DNA of 64,000 nt from Bretschneidera sinensis (Eukaryota > Streptophyta > Magnoliopsida > Brassicales > Akaniaceae), in assembly GCA_023935145.1 (NCBI GenBank), contig CM043698.1:18355001-18419000 (forward strand), in the 5' to 3' direction. Below, in pieces: positions 48,494 through 58,546 of the stretch. The position numbers were made by a program, and so were the translations under genes. The notes below the pieces were generated by a model. It worked only from the letters and a program-made list of their open reading frames with translations, made no database searches and had not been told where the DNA came from. The first letter of the stretch is position 1; each line of letters opens with the position of its first letter.

Positions 48494-49806
48494 TGTTGGA
48501 CGATTATTCACCTAAATTAATGAGTGAATAATCACACTCGTTTTACTTGCAAGTGCACAAGGTCAACAGTGTAGTATAGTGTGCGAAAGCAAGATCATCT
48601 CCACAGGGATTGGTAAAGTTTGGTTTTAGAATTAGTTTCTTTAAAGTAAAAAGAAATAAATAACTGTTGAATGTGATTTGATAATAATAAAGACATAGGG
48701 CTTTGATATCCACCACTAGTCATACTTTCCCAATTGTATAATGTATCAGTGCACTAGCCTTATCATGTATACCTAATGGTTGCCAACCTAAGGGCATGAT
48801 ATCTACTCCTTAAGCTATTGATTTCCCTAAGCAACGAGTTAGGCATGGTATCTACTCTAACTCTTTTCTTCCTTAAGGGATTCAGCATGGTATCTGCTTG
48901 AGTTATTCCTTAAGAAAGCATAAGATTTATGGAAATCGACAACCACATGAGACCTAGGGTATGGTATCTACTCCCGGTTTCCTATGTTGATTAATCCAAG
49001 AATCCGATGTGGATATCTTTTGTTACTAATGTTAGACCCAGGACTCGGTCATTCAAATTGATCTAACTAACCAATCCATACCACATGCATACGTTGGCCA
49101 TACACATACATATGAGGAATTTAAATAAACACAGGCATTAATCAAGTTAAGCAACATAATAAAGGCTATTGGAAAAGATAATCAACGAGTATATATATAT
49201 GGGAAAGCATAACTAGGGCTTCAATCGAGCCCTATAAGAAATTTAGTTACACATGCTGTCTAAGATAAACATCATATATAAACTAAACATAAAGGGAAGA
49301 ATAAACCCGAGAGAAGAGGCGTCAATTCTCTCCCAAAGCTTATAACTCCAAAAAGATAAAAGAAGTGATGTCTAAGAAGTGATGATTTGTGTGTGCTTTA
49401 CAGGTGTATTTATAGGGCTTGAGAAGTCCTAGAAGACTCATGAGTTCCTAAACTTTCCTAAAAAACAAAACTCTCTTATTTCCAAAATAGGGTTCTGCAG
49501 TTTACTGTTCACGCCCGTACATGTGCGCTTGATTGCATGCGTCTTGCGCTCGATCCTTCACGTGTGCGAATGATCGCATGTGCGCTCGATCGCATGTAGT
49601 ATTGTGATCGATCGCACTTTGACCAGAAGCTGCTCCAGGATCTCCAAGTTTCTTCTCTTTAAGTGCCAAAACTGTTTCTTTTTCTCCAAGACCTATAAAA
49701 CACATATGAAACACACAAATGAAGTAAAATGAATTAAATTAACATAACTAATGACCTAACAAATGTAAATAAAGGGGCTTAAATATGAATATTTAAACAC
49801 TTATCA
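48494..49806. repeat. Solo LTR inside the captured NCED fragment
   Basis: 1313 bp, TGTTGGACG..CTTATCA, flanked by the perfect 5-bp duplication GTGCC (48489-48493 and 49807-49811). There is no internal domain or second LTR. It contains four spaced copies of GGCATGGTATCTACTC-like motif (about 48793, 48842, 48884 and 48958). A CG-rich palindromic array based on TGCGCTCGATCGCATG lies at about 49515-49620. A solo LTR is what remains after recombination between the two LTRs of a full element. The family is not identified. Confidence 0.85.
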
Positions 49807-49811
49807 GTGCC

Positions 49812-50050
49812 ATTTTTGTGACGTTGTGGACCATGCCATCACCATCGAAGAAGTGATGGCCGACGACGGGATTGAAAAATGGGTTTGCTCTGTTACGGAG
49901 GTAGACGTCGTCTATGTATTCTGGGATGGTTCCAATGACGGGGAGGGCGTGCTTGACAGGTTTCTCTGGGTGTTGTCCCTTGGGTGTCCTAATAAATTCT
50001 TTTACAAGGTTTTTGGTAGCCTCAATATGCATATGTACTGGTGTCTCGTT
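49812..50050 (-). pseudogene. NCED/CCD fragment, N-terminal part, in the MULE
   Basis: Minus-strand reading [40 protein letters not shown] and [11 protein letters not shown] corresponds to the N-terminal catalytic-domain start of NCED-type dioxygenases. The first family Gly in VRNGANP is Arg here. Compared with family members, some 60-65 residues are missing between this end and the GTEVANTG piece, and the two are not in the same frame. The capture was therefore rearranged before the solo LTR arrived. Confidence 0.85.
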
Positions 50051-50068
50051 AGCTCTTACCTTGTTCAT

Positions 50069-50620
50069 AATAGAAGGCTAATTTTATACGCTGTTGTAAG
50101 CTTTTACCTTTTTCATGATGTCTCATTTCAGTGTTGTGATCTTTATTTAAGTAGTTTCTATTTTTAGATACATTGATTTCGTTTGGTTCCGGAGAAAACC
50201 AATCAAAGTGAAAATGAAAATGAACTGGAGTGAGGAAGAATATTTTGGGTTTTACAGATTATTAAAAGATTTTAGATCTAATTGATGTCACTTCACTTGA
50301 GGCTCAATCTCTTTTTGTTTTCTCTTTTCCTACTGTTTCTCAGCAACCGAACAGAGCACTATTTCTTATAAATATAAAAGATTTTAGATCTAATTGATGT
50401 CACTTCACTTGGAAATGCCAAGTTATGATATTTTTTTTATTGTTGTTGTTTTCTTGTGTTAAGTTTTATTGCAGACAAACAAAGGATTAGTTGATTATTA
50501 ATTTAGTCAATTGCATCCGATTAAAGGTTCTTTTTTAAGGAAACATGTGCCATCCCAAGAGATAAATTCTTGGACATTTAGTGGTCTACTGGGTGCATAT
50601 CTTGACCTTGCTATGACCTT
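50069..50620. other. MULE interior, right
   Basis: Non-coding. A 36-bp direct repeat (AAAGATTTTAGATCTAATTG and following) occurs at about 50264 and 50376. No source gene is recognised. Confidence 0.4.
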
Positions 50621-51009
50621 ACTACGTGGTGATTCCTGATCAACAGGTGGATTTCGCAGGGGAGAAAAAGGAGACGCAGGGATTGAAAAGGATTAGAAGG
50701 GAGAGAGAAATCGGGAGTGAGGAGAGAGAAAGGAAATTTGTGAATGAAGAGAGAGATTTCGCACTGAGCCAGAATTTCTCCCCTTTGAGAGCTTGAAGAG
50801 AGCTCTGCAACGAAGAGAAGAACACGATTCACTTTTTAGGTTTAGTTGATGCAAATAGGGGTAAACGGCCGTTAAGAAAAAAAAGGGATAAACGGAAATA
50901 TTAGCAGTAGTTAACATTTTGTTTTTGGGTCCAATTCATTTTACAGGTGGACCAATAAGCTTTTTTGCTGCAGGCTGTATTGCATCATTGCATAGCAGAG
51001 GAGTCGGTC
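50621..51009. repeat. Right TIR of the Mutator-like element
   Basis: 389 bp, uninterrupted, so it shows the intact state of the arm split by the Gypsy on the left. Three overlapping minus-strand ORFs here are chance readings of a GA-rich strand. Confidence 0.82.
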
Positions 51010-51394
51010 TCATCTATCACATGAAAATTTCTCACTAAAATACTTATTTTGTTTTGAGCTTTCTGTAAGTTTAAGCTCACAACCATTATATCAAGAAAAT
51101 ATTCGAATATTTTTTTGACAACAATTATGAATTCGAACTCATTAAAAACAGTTTACAAAAACATTTTCTTTCTCACTAACTTAGCTCAATAAACTTTATC
51201 TACCTAAAAATGGGTTGCAAATTAAACAGTTGAAGATATGATGATTGGTATATATAATTGATGAATAGTTTCAAGCATTTGACTAAAACAATCTATCTTA
51301 TTTTGGTTGTTTATTTATTATTATTTTTTTAATCACATATTGATACTTGATTATAACACAATCACTGCTATGTAAGTAAATAGAACGAAATTTT
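51010..51394. other. Downstream flank of the DUF4220/DUF594 pseudogene
   Basis: From about 51150 onward it matches 58208-58546, the downstream flank of the intact copy, showing that the duplicated unit includes more than the gene. Confidence 0.7.
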
Positions 51395-52930
51395 TTATCC
51401 GGAAAAATGATCAACAATTAAAGTTATAAAACAAACAAAAATAAGCAATATCACCATTAATGAAGTTTGTTGTGACCAAATACTTCGAGGCAAGTAATAA
51501 TCCAAGTCTCGGAGACCATCCCACTCCCAAGGGGGGTAATAACCTTCGTCCACAAGACTTTGAGGAAAATCCACTGTAGGCATTTTTGAACTTAAACCAA
51601 GATGCATCATGAGAAGCGAGACATGGGTGAGTAGATCTTTGCCATGTATTAGCTCATGAGTATGTTGATTCCAAGAACATCGGCTCGCAGCATAAGTCAA
51701 CATCTCCACCCATACTTGACTAATCATTTCCCATTTCTCTTCAACATCCCATCGGTTATTTTCTACAAATGACTGCAATTGTTTGTGAAGCTTAAAAGAT
51801 TCAAAGGGCACTGACTTGTTTTTAAATGGTACGACCGATGATACTAGAGTTGACATGTTTGCCGTCTCAAGGAAACTCGACCTAGCTTCAGTTGAAGAAC
51901 ACCAATCCTCTACCAATAAATTCTTGAGATGTTCACGAGTATCTCTACTTCTTCTGTCACTAATATCTTCAGAAAGCATAGATGAACGCACGACTAAAAG
52001 GTATACCATATAATCAGACAAAGATAGGCTAATTTGGGATTTTGAACCGAGAACATCGGAGCCTCCATAATGTTTAAAATCATCAAAATAACAAAGATCA
52101 GTTGCGATATGCCAAAGAAGGAGGTTGTGGTCAAATTTTACCTCATTTAAACTCCAACGTAAGTCATCAATTTACCTATGAATTGCATGGTCACCTCTCT
52201 CAGCCAACAACTTTGTGAGATCCTTAAAACTTGAACTTTTGTATCGCCCACGCTTCTCTAAGAGATGAGAGTAAATGAATATATCAAGATTTATTTCCTC
52301 CCATCTAGAATGCCAATACTTCTGTAAAATGTTTTTTGTGTCAAAAAACTTCAAAATTGCAATGTCTTTCTGAGATTTGACACAATAATCTATTAGGTTA
52401 TGTTGTCCAATCACTCCAAATCCCATTTCAGTGTTCAACAAAATTGATCATAGATATAGAAACTTGGCCACCCATTTTCTTTTCTCACTTAACCAAAGCA
52501 TTGTCCAGCGTGAGAGAAGATTTGACATAACTACATAAGTGTATAGAAAAATAGCTCCCACCAAGAATAAGTAAGTTATGAAAATGTCAACTTTTGAGAA
52601 GTCACACTTATACAAGATGATTGAGAAGACAACTAATGTGGAAATCAATGACAAGAAATAGATGCAACGAAGAATGACCCCCACTTTAGTGTGAAATAGA
52701 GGTCTCTTTGTGTAAAGCATATCAAATAGGGATCCAAGTTCAGTATCTACCATTGCGAAAGCATCTTCTACAGACTTATAGTGTGTGGTGAAAATATGGA
52801 CTACCTCTTTGTAAAGTTTAAGTGGGAGGTCTAAAATGAGAGGGGTGAACATCTTCGTGATAAATATGCTTCATAGACATGACGAGCTTTAGGAGTAATG
52901 CCTATGCGAGAAAGGTACTCTTTCATCTCA
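51395..52930 (-). pseudogene. DUF4220/DUF594 membrane-protein gene, truncated copy
   Basis: Closely similar to 58547-60003 but missing the first ~185 codons; similarity stops at about 52928. Lesions seen by comparison are a 1-base deletion near 52856 (CTTCGTG against CTTCAGTG), a CGA-to-TGA stop near 52448 (LYL-stop-SILLN), and small deletions near 52165 (KWGIDED region lost) and 52283. The stop codon used by the intact copy is changed here, so the last frame (52021-51395) runs 20-odd residues further into a hydrophobic segment (SLMVILLIFVCFITL). The DUF594 core (MLTYAASRCSWNQHTHELIH) is still clear. Confidence 0.9.
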
Positions 52931-52991
52931 CTAAAATATTTTTATATAAATTATATTCAAAATTTTTTTTTATCCAACAACTCATAAAAAC

Positions 52992-53518
52992 TGTTGAATA
53001 ATTATGCTTTGAATTAGTGGTGGACCAAAAATTGTCTAAAGTTGAGTCCACTTCTTGCATAATTTGTGGCTTTTGTTTGTGGGTCAAAAGCATCTTCTAC
53101 TTTAGGCCATGGTTGAAGACAAAGTGGAAGACAAAGTTCACTTTGGTATAATTGGAGAACAAAATGATGAGCAACAAAATGATGAGCATTCATTGTTGTT
53201 TGTCCTTTGGAACTTTTGTGAGTCTATAAAAGGCATTCCAATTTGAAGCATTCCATCATCAAGTAATATCAAGAATCATCAAGTGAAAGAGAAGTTAAGA
53301 GAGAAATTTGTGAGATTGTGTGTATTGGCTAAAGCCAATTTTGTAAACACTCTTTGTATATTCTCTCACTATAGTGAAATTTTGCCTGCTGGCCTCTGCC
53401 CGTAGAGTAGGCTTTAAGCCGAACCACGTAAATTTGCTGTCTCCCCTTTTATCTTACTTTATTGTTTTGTCATTATTACTCGATCAATTTACGATCCTGT
53501 CACGATCCATTTCTAACA
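52992..53518 (+). repeat. 5' LTR of the young Copia
   Basis: TGTTGAATAA..TCTAACA. A TATA box (TATAAAAG, 53225-53232) is in the expected promoter position. Confidence 0.95.
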
Positions 53519-53521
53519 AAC

Positions 53522-53533
53522 TGGTATCAGAGC
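53522..53533 (+). other. Primer-binding site (initiator tRNA-Met)
   Basis: TGGTATCAGAGC, three bases after the LTR end. Confidence 0.9.
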
Positions 53534-53640
53534 TTGCAGGTGGTAAATTTATGTCTGTTTTTCTGTGAGTTTACTGTTCACATGAATAGTAAATTTTGTG
53601 AATAGTAAAATTTTGTTCAGGATCATTTTGTTCGATCGAG

Positions 53641-56600
53641 ATGTCAACAATGAAGTTTGATATTGAGAAGTTTGATGGAAACAGCAGTTTCAGTCTATGG
53701 CAAGTTCGTATGTTAGCCATTCTAACCCAAAATGGCTTGAAGAAAGCACTACTGGGGAAAGCCAAGATGCCTACCGGCATGAGTGATGAAGATTGGGATG
53801 ACCTGGATGACAAGGCTCTATCCGCAATCCAAGTGAGTCTTTCAAATGATGTCTTACAACAAGTTCTGTCAGAGAAGACTTCTGCAGACTTATGGGCCAA
53901 GCTAGAGGAGTTGTACTTGACTAAATCCTTGGCCAACAGGTTGGTTTTGAAGCAACGCCTTTATGGTCTCCACATGACAGAAGGTTCCTCTCTCAAGTCC
54001 CATATCAGTGAGTTTATCTCAATTATTAATGATTTGAAAAATCTTGAAGTTATTATTGGGTCTGAAGATCAAGCTCTCTTATTATTATGTTCATTACCAC
54101 TCTCATATAAAAATTTTAGAGACACTATAATTTATGGTAGGGAAGAATTAAATTTTGATGATGTAATATCTTCCCTTATGAGTAAGGAGAAATTAGATAA
54201 TGAACTTTTGTCTAGTAAGTCTGATGATCAGGGCTCTAGTCTTGTTGCAAGAGGCAGATCCAATGACAGAGGCTTTGATGGTGGCAAGAATAGAAGAAGA
54301 TCAAAGTCAAGAGGAAAGCACAAAAATTTAACTTGCAATTATTGTAAGAAGAAGGGACACATCGTAGCGGAATGCTACAAGCTGCAGAACAAAAAGAAGA
54401 ATGAATGGCAAAATGACAAGGGCAAGCAGAAGGAAGAAACAGCTGATGCTGATGTAGCAGAAGAAAAAGGTGATGATGTTCTATTTGCAACCAATAAGTC
54501 CAGATCCAATGACGAGTGGATTCTTGATTCTGGATGTTCTTATCATATGTGCCCCAACAGAGATTGGTTCTCTACATATGATTCTGTTGAAGGTGGAGTT
54601 GTGCTAATGGGCAATAATGCCACTTGCAAAACTGTTGGTGTAGGCACAGTAAAAATCAAGATGCATGATGGAGTTATCAGGACATTGACTGATGTCAGAC
54701 ATGTACCTGATTTGAAGAAAAATCTTATTTCTTTGGGCATTCTGGATGCCAATGGCTGCAAAACTGTGATTGAGTCTGGGAACATGAAAATTTCCCGTGG
54801 TGCTCTTGTTCTCATGAAAGGAAAGAAGTCTGGCAGTCTATACACATTATTGGGTTCAACAGTTACAGGATCTGCAGCAGTTTCCTCATCCATGTCAGAT
54901 TCAGACTCTACCAAGTTGTGGTATATGCGCCTAGGGCATATGAGTGAGCAGGGATTAGCTGTACTTAGTAAAATAGGTCTTCTGCCTGAAAGAAAGATTG
55001 GGAAGCTGGATTTTTGTGAGCATTGTGTCTTTGGAAAGCAGAAAAGAGTCAGCTTCAACACTGCAATTCACAGAACCAAAGGTACTCTTGATTACATTCA
55101 TTCTGATCTATGGGGGCCTTCTCGTGAAATTTCCAAAGGAGGAGCCAGATACTTGCTAACGATTATTGATGATTTTTCTAGAAAGACTTGGGTCTATTTT
55201 CTCAGGCACAAGAATGAAGTATTTGGCATTTTCAAGCAATGGAAGACCTTATTGGAGAAGCAGACCGGGAAGCTAGTCAAGAGACTCAGAACAGATAATG
55301 GTCTTGAGTTTTGTGATTCAGAGTTTAATCAATTTTGCAAAGATGAAGGCATTGTCAAACATCGAACGGTGAGAAAGACACCACAGCAGAATGGTGTCGC
55401 AGAGAGGATGAATCGAACACTGTTAGAAAGAGCTCGATGTATGCTTTCTAACACAGGTCTTGGCAAGGAATTTTGGGTAGAAACAGTCAATTTGGCATGT
55501 CATTTGGTGAACCGCTCTCCTCACAGATCACTTGAACTTAAGACACCTGACGAGGTATGGTCAGGTAGCCCTCCTGATTACTCTAACTTAAGAATATTTG
55601 GTTGCCCTGCATATGCTCATGTGAATGAAGGAAAATTGGAGCCTAGGGCGAAGAAATGTATTTTTCTTGGTTATGCTTCTGGTGTTAAGGGTTTTCGCTT
55701 ATGGTGTCATGATACTCATAAGTTTATGATTAGCAGAGATGTTACTTTTGATGAATCTGCTATGCTTCACCCTAGAAAAGAATTGCCTGTTCAGTGTGAT
55801 ACAGGAAAGAAGAATGCACAAGAGAAGGTGGAGCTTGAGGTTGATATCTCATCATCTGCAAATCCTAATCCTATTCAGCCAGGAAGTTCGTCTCCAGGTG
55901 GAGAGACACACCATGAAGCTGAGCATCACACTCTAGCTGGTGGAAGACAAATGAGACAGATAAAACCACCCCAACGGTATGGTTTTGAAGATATGTTGGC
56001 TTATGCATTAAATTTTGCAAAAACCATTGATGTCGCCGATCCAACCTCATACTCTGAGGCCATCAGTTCATCTGATTCAGACAAATGGCTCGTTGCAATG
56101 CATGAAGAGATGGAATCTCTAAAGAAAAATGACACCTGGAAATTGGTCGAACCACCTAATGGTAAGAAAATTATCGGGTGTAAATGGATATTTAAGAAGA
56201 AGGAAGGAGTCACTGGTGTTGAAGACACCAAGTATAAGGCACGATTAGTAGCGAAAGGCTACAGCCAGGTGGAGGGAGTTGATTTTAATGATGTTTGCTC
56301 TCCAGTTGTTAGACATATTTCTATTCGTGTCTTACTTGCTCTAGTTGCAATGCATAATTTGGAGTTGGAGCAACTTGATGTGAAAACAGCCTTTCTTCAT
56401 GGTGATCTTGATGAACAAATCTATATACAGCAACCAGAAGGTTTTGAAGTTGAAGGCAAGAAAGATCATGTTTGTCTTCTAAAGAAATCCTTGTATGGAC
56501 TCAAGCAGTCTCCACGCCTGTGGTATCGAAGGTTTGACTATTTTATGCTGAGTATTGGATTTTCTAGATGCAAGTATGATAGTTGTGTCTACTATCAAAG

Positions 56601-57606
56601 ACTTGATGATGGTACTTTCATATATTTGTTACTATATGTTGATAACATGTTGATTGCAGCAAAGAACATATATGAAATTAATAGATTAAAATCTCAGCTA
56701 AATGATGAATTTGAGATGAAAGACCTAGGTGCAGCAAAGAAAATTTTGGGAATGGAGATCAACAGAGACAGAGGTGCAGGTAGATTATTTCTGTCACAAC
56801 AGAAATATATTGAGAAAGTCCTGAAACGTTTTGGTATGCATGATGCTAAACCTGTGAGTACTCTTTTAGCTTCTCACTTTAGATTATCAGCATCCATGTC
56901 ACCACAGTCAGAAGAAGAGATAATGTATATGTCTAGAGTTCCTTATTCTAGTGCAGCAGGAAGTATTATGTATGCAATGGTTTGCACTCGACTAGATATC
57001 TCACATGCTATCAGTGTAGTTAGCAGATATTTGTCCTGTCCAGGAAAAACTCATTGGCAAGCTGTCAAGTGGATTTTGAGATATTTGAAGGGTACTTCTA
57101 CTGTTTGTTTGGAATTCGGTAAAACTTCTGACAATCTAGCTGGATATGTAGATTTAGATTTTGCAGGTGATTTGGATAGGAGAAGATCAATTACAGGTTA
57201 TGTATTTACTATTGGGACTTGTGCAGTCAGTTGGAAAGCTACCTTGCAGCCGACAGTTGCATTGTCTACTACAGAGGCAAAATTTATGGCTGTTACAGAA
57301 GCTGCCAAAGAAACCATTTGGTTAAGAGGTATACTTAATGAACTCAGTTTGGAAACAAATAAAACTGTAGTTTATTGTGACAGTCAGAGTGCTATACATT
57401 TGACGAAGGATCAGATGCATCATGAGAGAACTAAACACATTGATGTGAAGTATCACTTTATTCGGGATATTGTGGCTCAAGGTGATGTTATTATAAGAAA
57501 GATTGGCACTCTGAATAATCCAGCTGATATGCTGACAAAATCTCTTTCCATTACCAAGTTCACACACTGCATGGACTTGTTAGGTGTTGCACAACATTTG
57601 CATTAG
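53641..57606 (+). CDS. Copia gag-pol polyprotein, open frame with altered catalytic residues
   Basis: One frame of 1321 codons without stop. Order: UBN2-type gag (1-230), zinc knuckle CNYCKKKGHIVAEC (232-245), aspartic protease (LDSGCSYHMC, D296), integrase zinc-binding region (from about 426), integrase core (HSDLWGP, RTDNGLEF, PQQNGVAERMNRT), RT (LDVKTAFLHGDL, LYGLKQSPRLWY), and RNase H to the end. It resembles Tnt1-94/Tork-clade proteins. Four conserved sites are altered: the RT motif reads YVDN (N1002 for the catalytic Asp), the integrase HHCC finger starts LWYMRLGH (Y428 for His), VDLD at 1172 for VDSD, and EAKF (K1214) for EAEY. All four are explained by C-to-T or G-to-A changes. The frame is open but reverse transcription is probably lost. 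Confidence 0.95.
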   Translation: MSTMKFDIEKFDGNSSFSLWQVRMLAILTQNGLKKALLGKAKMPTGMSDEDWDDLDDKALSAIQVSLSNDVLQQVLSEKTSADLWAKLEELYLTKSLANRLVLKQRLYGLHMTEGSSLKSHISEFISIINDLKNLEVIIGSEDQALLLLCSLPLSYKNFRDTIIYGREELNFDDVISSLMSKEKLDNELLSSKSDDQGSSLVARGRSNDRGFDGGKNRRRSKSRGKHKNLTCNYCKKKGHIVAECYKLQNKKKNEWQNDKGKQKEETADADVAEEKGDDVLFATNKSRSNDEWILDSGCSYHMCPNRDWFSTYDSVEGGVVLMGNNATCKTVGVGTVKIKMHDGVIRTLTDVRHVPDLKKNLISLGILDANGCKTVIESGNMKISRGALVLMKGKKSGSLYTLLGSTVTGSAAVSSSMSDSDSTKLWYMRLGHMSEQGLAVLSKIGLLPERKIGKLDFCEHCVFGKQKRVSFNTAIHRTKGTLDYIHSDLWGPSREISKGGARYLLTIIDDFSRKTWVYFLRHKNEVFGIFKQWKTLLEKQTGKLVKRLRTDNGLEFCDSEFNQFCKDEGIVKHRTVRKTPQQNGVAERMNRTLLERARCMLSNTGLGKEFWVETVNLACHLVNRSPHRSLELKTPDEVWSGSPPDYSNLRIFGCPAYAHVNEGKLEPRAKKCIFLGYASGVKGFRLWCHDTHKFMISRDVTFDESAMLHPRKELPVQCDTGKKNAQEKVELEVDISSSANPNPIQPGSSSPGGETHHEAEHHTLAGGRQMRQIKPPQRYGFEDMLAYALNFAKTIDVADPTSYSEAISSSDSDKWLVAMHEEMESLKKNDTWKLVEPPNGKKIIGCKWIFKKKEGVTGVEDTKYKARLVAKGYSQVEGVDFNDVCSPVVRHISIRVLLALVAMHNLELEQLDVKTAFLHGDLDEQIYIQQPEGFEVEGKKDHVCLLKKSLYGLKQSPRLWYRRFDYFMLSIGFSRCKYDSCVYYQRLDDGTFIYLLLYVDNMLIAAKNIYEINRLKSQLNDEFEMKDLGAAKKILGMEINRDRGAGRLFLSQQKYIEKVLKRFGMHDAKPVSTLLASHFRLSASMSPQSEEEIMYMSRVPYSSAAGSIMYAMVCTRLDISHAISVVSRYLSCPGKTHWQAVKWILRYLKGTSTVCLEFGKTSDNLAGYVDLDFAGDLDRRRSITGYVFTIGTCAVSWKATLQPTVALSTTEAKFMAVTEAAKETIWLRGILNELSLETNKTVVYCDSQSAIHLTKDQMHHERTKHIDVKYHFIRDIVAQGDVIIRKIGTLNNPADMLTKSLSITKFTHCMDLLGVAQHLH

Positions 57607-57680
57607 ACCCTTCGGGGTTGTTTGACAGAGGTTGAAGCTTTTATTTTCACTATTGTCAAATTCAAGTCAAGGTGGAGATT

Positions 57681-58207
57681 TGTTGAATAATTATGCCTTG
57701 AATTAGTGGTGGACCAAAAATTGTCTAAAGTTGAGTCCACTTCTTGCATAATTTGTGGCTTTTGTTTGTGGGTCAAAAGCATCTTCTACTTTAGGCCATG
57801 GTTGAAGACAAAGTGGAAGACAAAGTTCACTTTGGTATAATTGGAGAACAAAATGATGAGCAACAAAATGATGAGCATTCATTGTTGTTTGTCCTTTGGA
57901 ACTTTTGTGAGCCTATAAAAGGCATTCCAATTTGAAGCATTCCATCATCAAGTAATATCAAGAATCATCAAGTGAAAGAGAAGTTAAGAGAGAAATTTGT
58001 GAGATTGTGTGTATTGGCTAAAGCCAATTTTGTAAACACTCTTTGTGTATTCTCTCACTATAGTGAAATTTTGCCTGCTGGCCTCTGCCCGTAGAGTAGG
58101 CTTTAAGCCGAACCACGTAAATTTGCTGTCTCCCCTTTTATCTTACTTTATTATTTTGTCATTATTACTCGATCAATTTACGATCCTGTCACCATCCATT
58201 TCTAACA
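57681..58207 (+). repeat. 3' LTR of the young Copia
   Basis: 527 bp, five differences from the 5' LTR (four transitions, one transversion by eye). TATA box at 57914-57921. Confidence 0.95.
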
Positions 58208-58546
58208 AAAACAGTTCACAAAATCATTTTCCTTCTCACTAACTTAAGTTCAATAAACTTTATCTACCTAAAAAGGGGTTGCAAATTAAACGGTTGAAGA
58301 TATGATGAACGGTATATATAGTTGATAAATAGTTTCAAGCATGTGATTAAAACAATCTATCTTATTTTTTGTTGTTTATTTATTATTATTTTATCACATA
58401 TTGATACTTGATTATAACACAATCACTGCTATGTAAGCAAATGGAACGAAATTTTTTTATACAGGAAAATGATCGAAAATTAAAGTTAAAAAACAAACAA
58501 GAATAAACAATATCACCATTAATGAAGTCTATTGTGACCAAATACT

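Larger units (their letters stand above)
37983..51009. mobile_element. Mutator-like element carrying host gene fragments (Pack-MULE-like)
   Basis: The left arm (37983-38149 continued at 47577-47800 after the nested Gypsy) is an inverted copy of 50621-51009. Landmarks include TGCAATACAGCC, TTATTGGTCCACCTGTAAAA, GTTAACTACT, GCAGAGCTCTCTTCAAGCTC and CCACCTGTTGATCAGGAATC. The arms are about 385 bp. Flanks GAATCTATG and TCATCTATC agree at 6 of 9 positions, compatible with an aged 9-bp Mutator duplication. Without its two nested insertions the element is about 2.3 kb. It carries no transposase but holds two pieces of an NCED-like gene on the minus strand, which makes it Pack-MULE-like. Confidence 0.82.
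52992..58207 (+). mobile_element. Young, structurally complete Copia element (Tork/Tnt1-like)
   Basis: LTRs 52992-53518 and 57681-58207 are both 527 bp and differ at 5 positions. They are flanked by a perfect duplication AAAAC (52987-52991 and 58208-58212). A Met primer site, one long gag-pol frame and a purine tract (AAGGTGGAGATT, just before 57681) are all present. It sits at the junction of the DUF4220/DUF594 tandem duplication. At 1% LTR divergence it is the most recent large insertion in the window. Confidence 0.97.

Noticed and set aside
50611..50917. Three overlapping minus-strand ORFs
   Set aside because: They lie in the GA/CT-rich TIR of the Mutator-like element and resemble no family.
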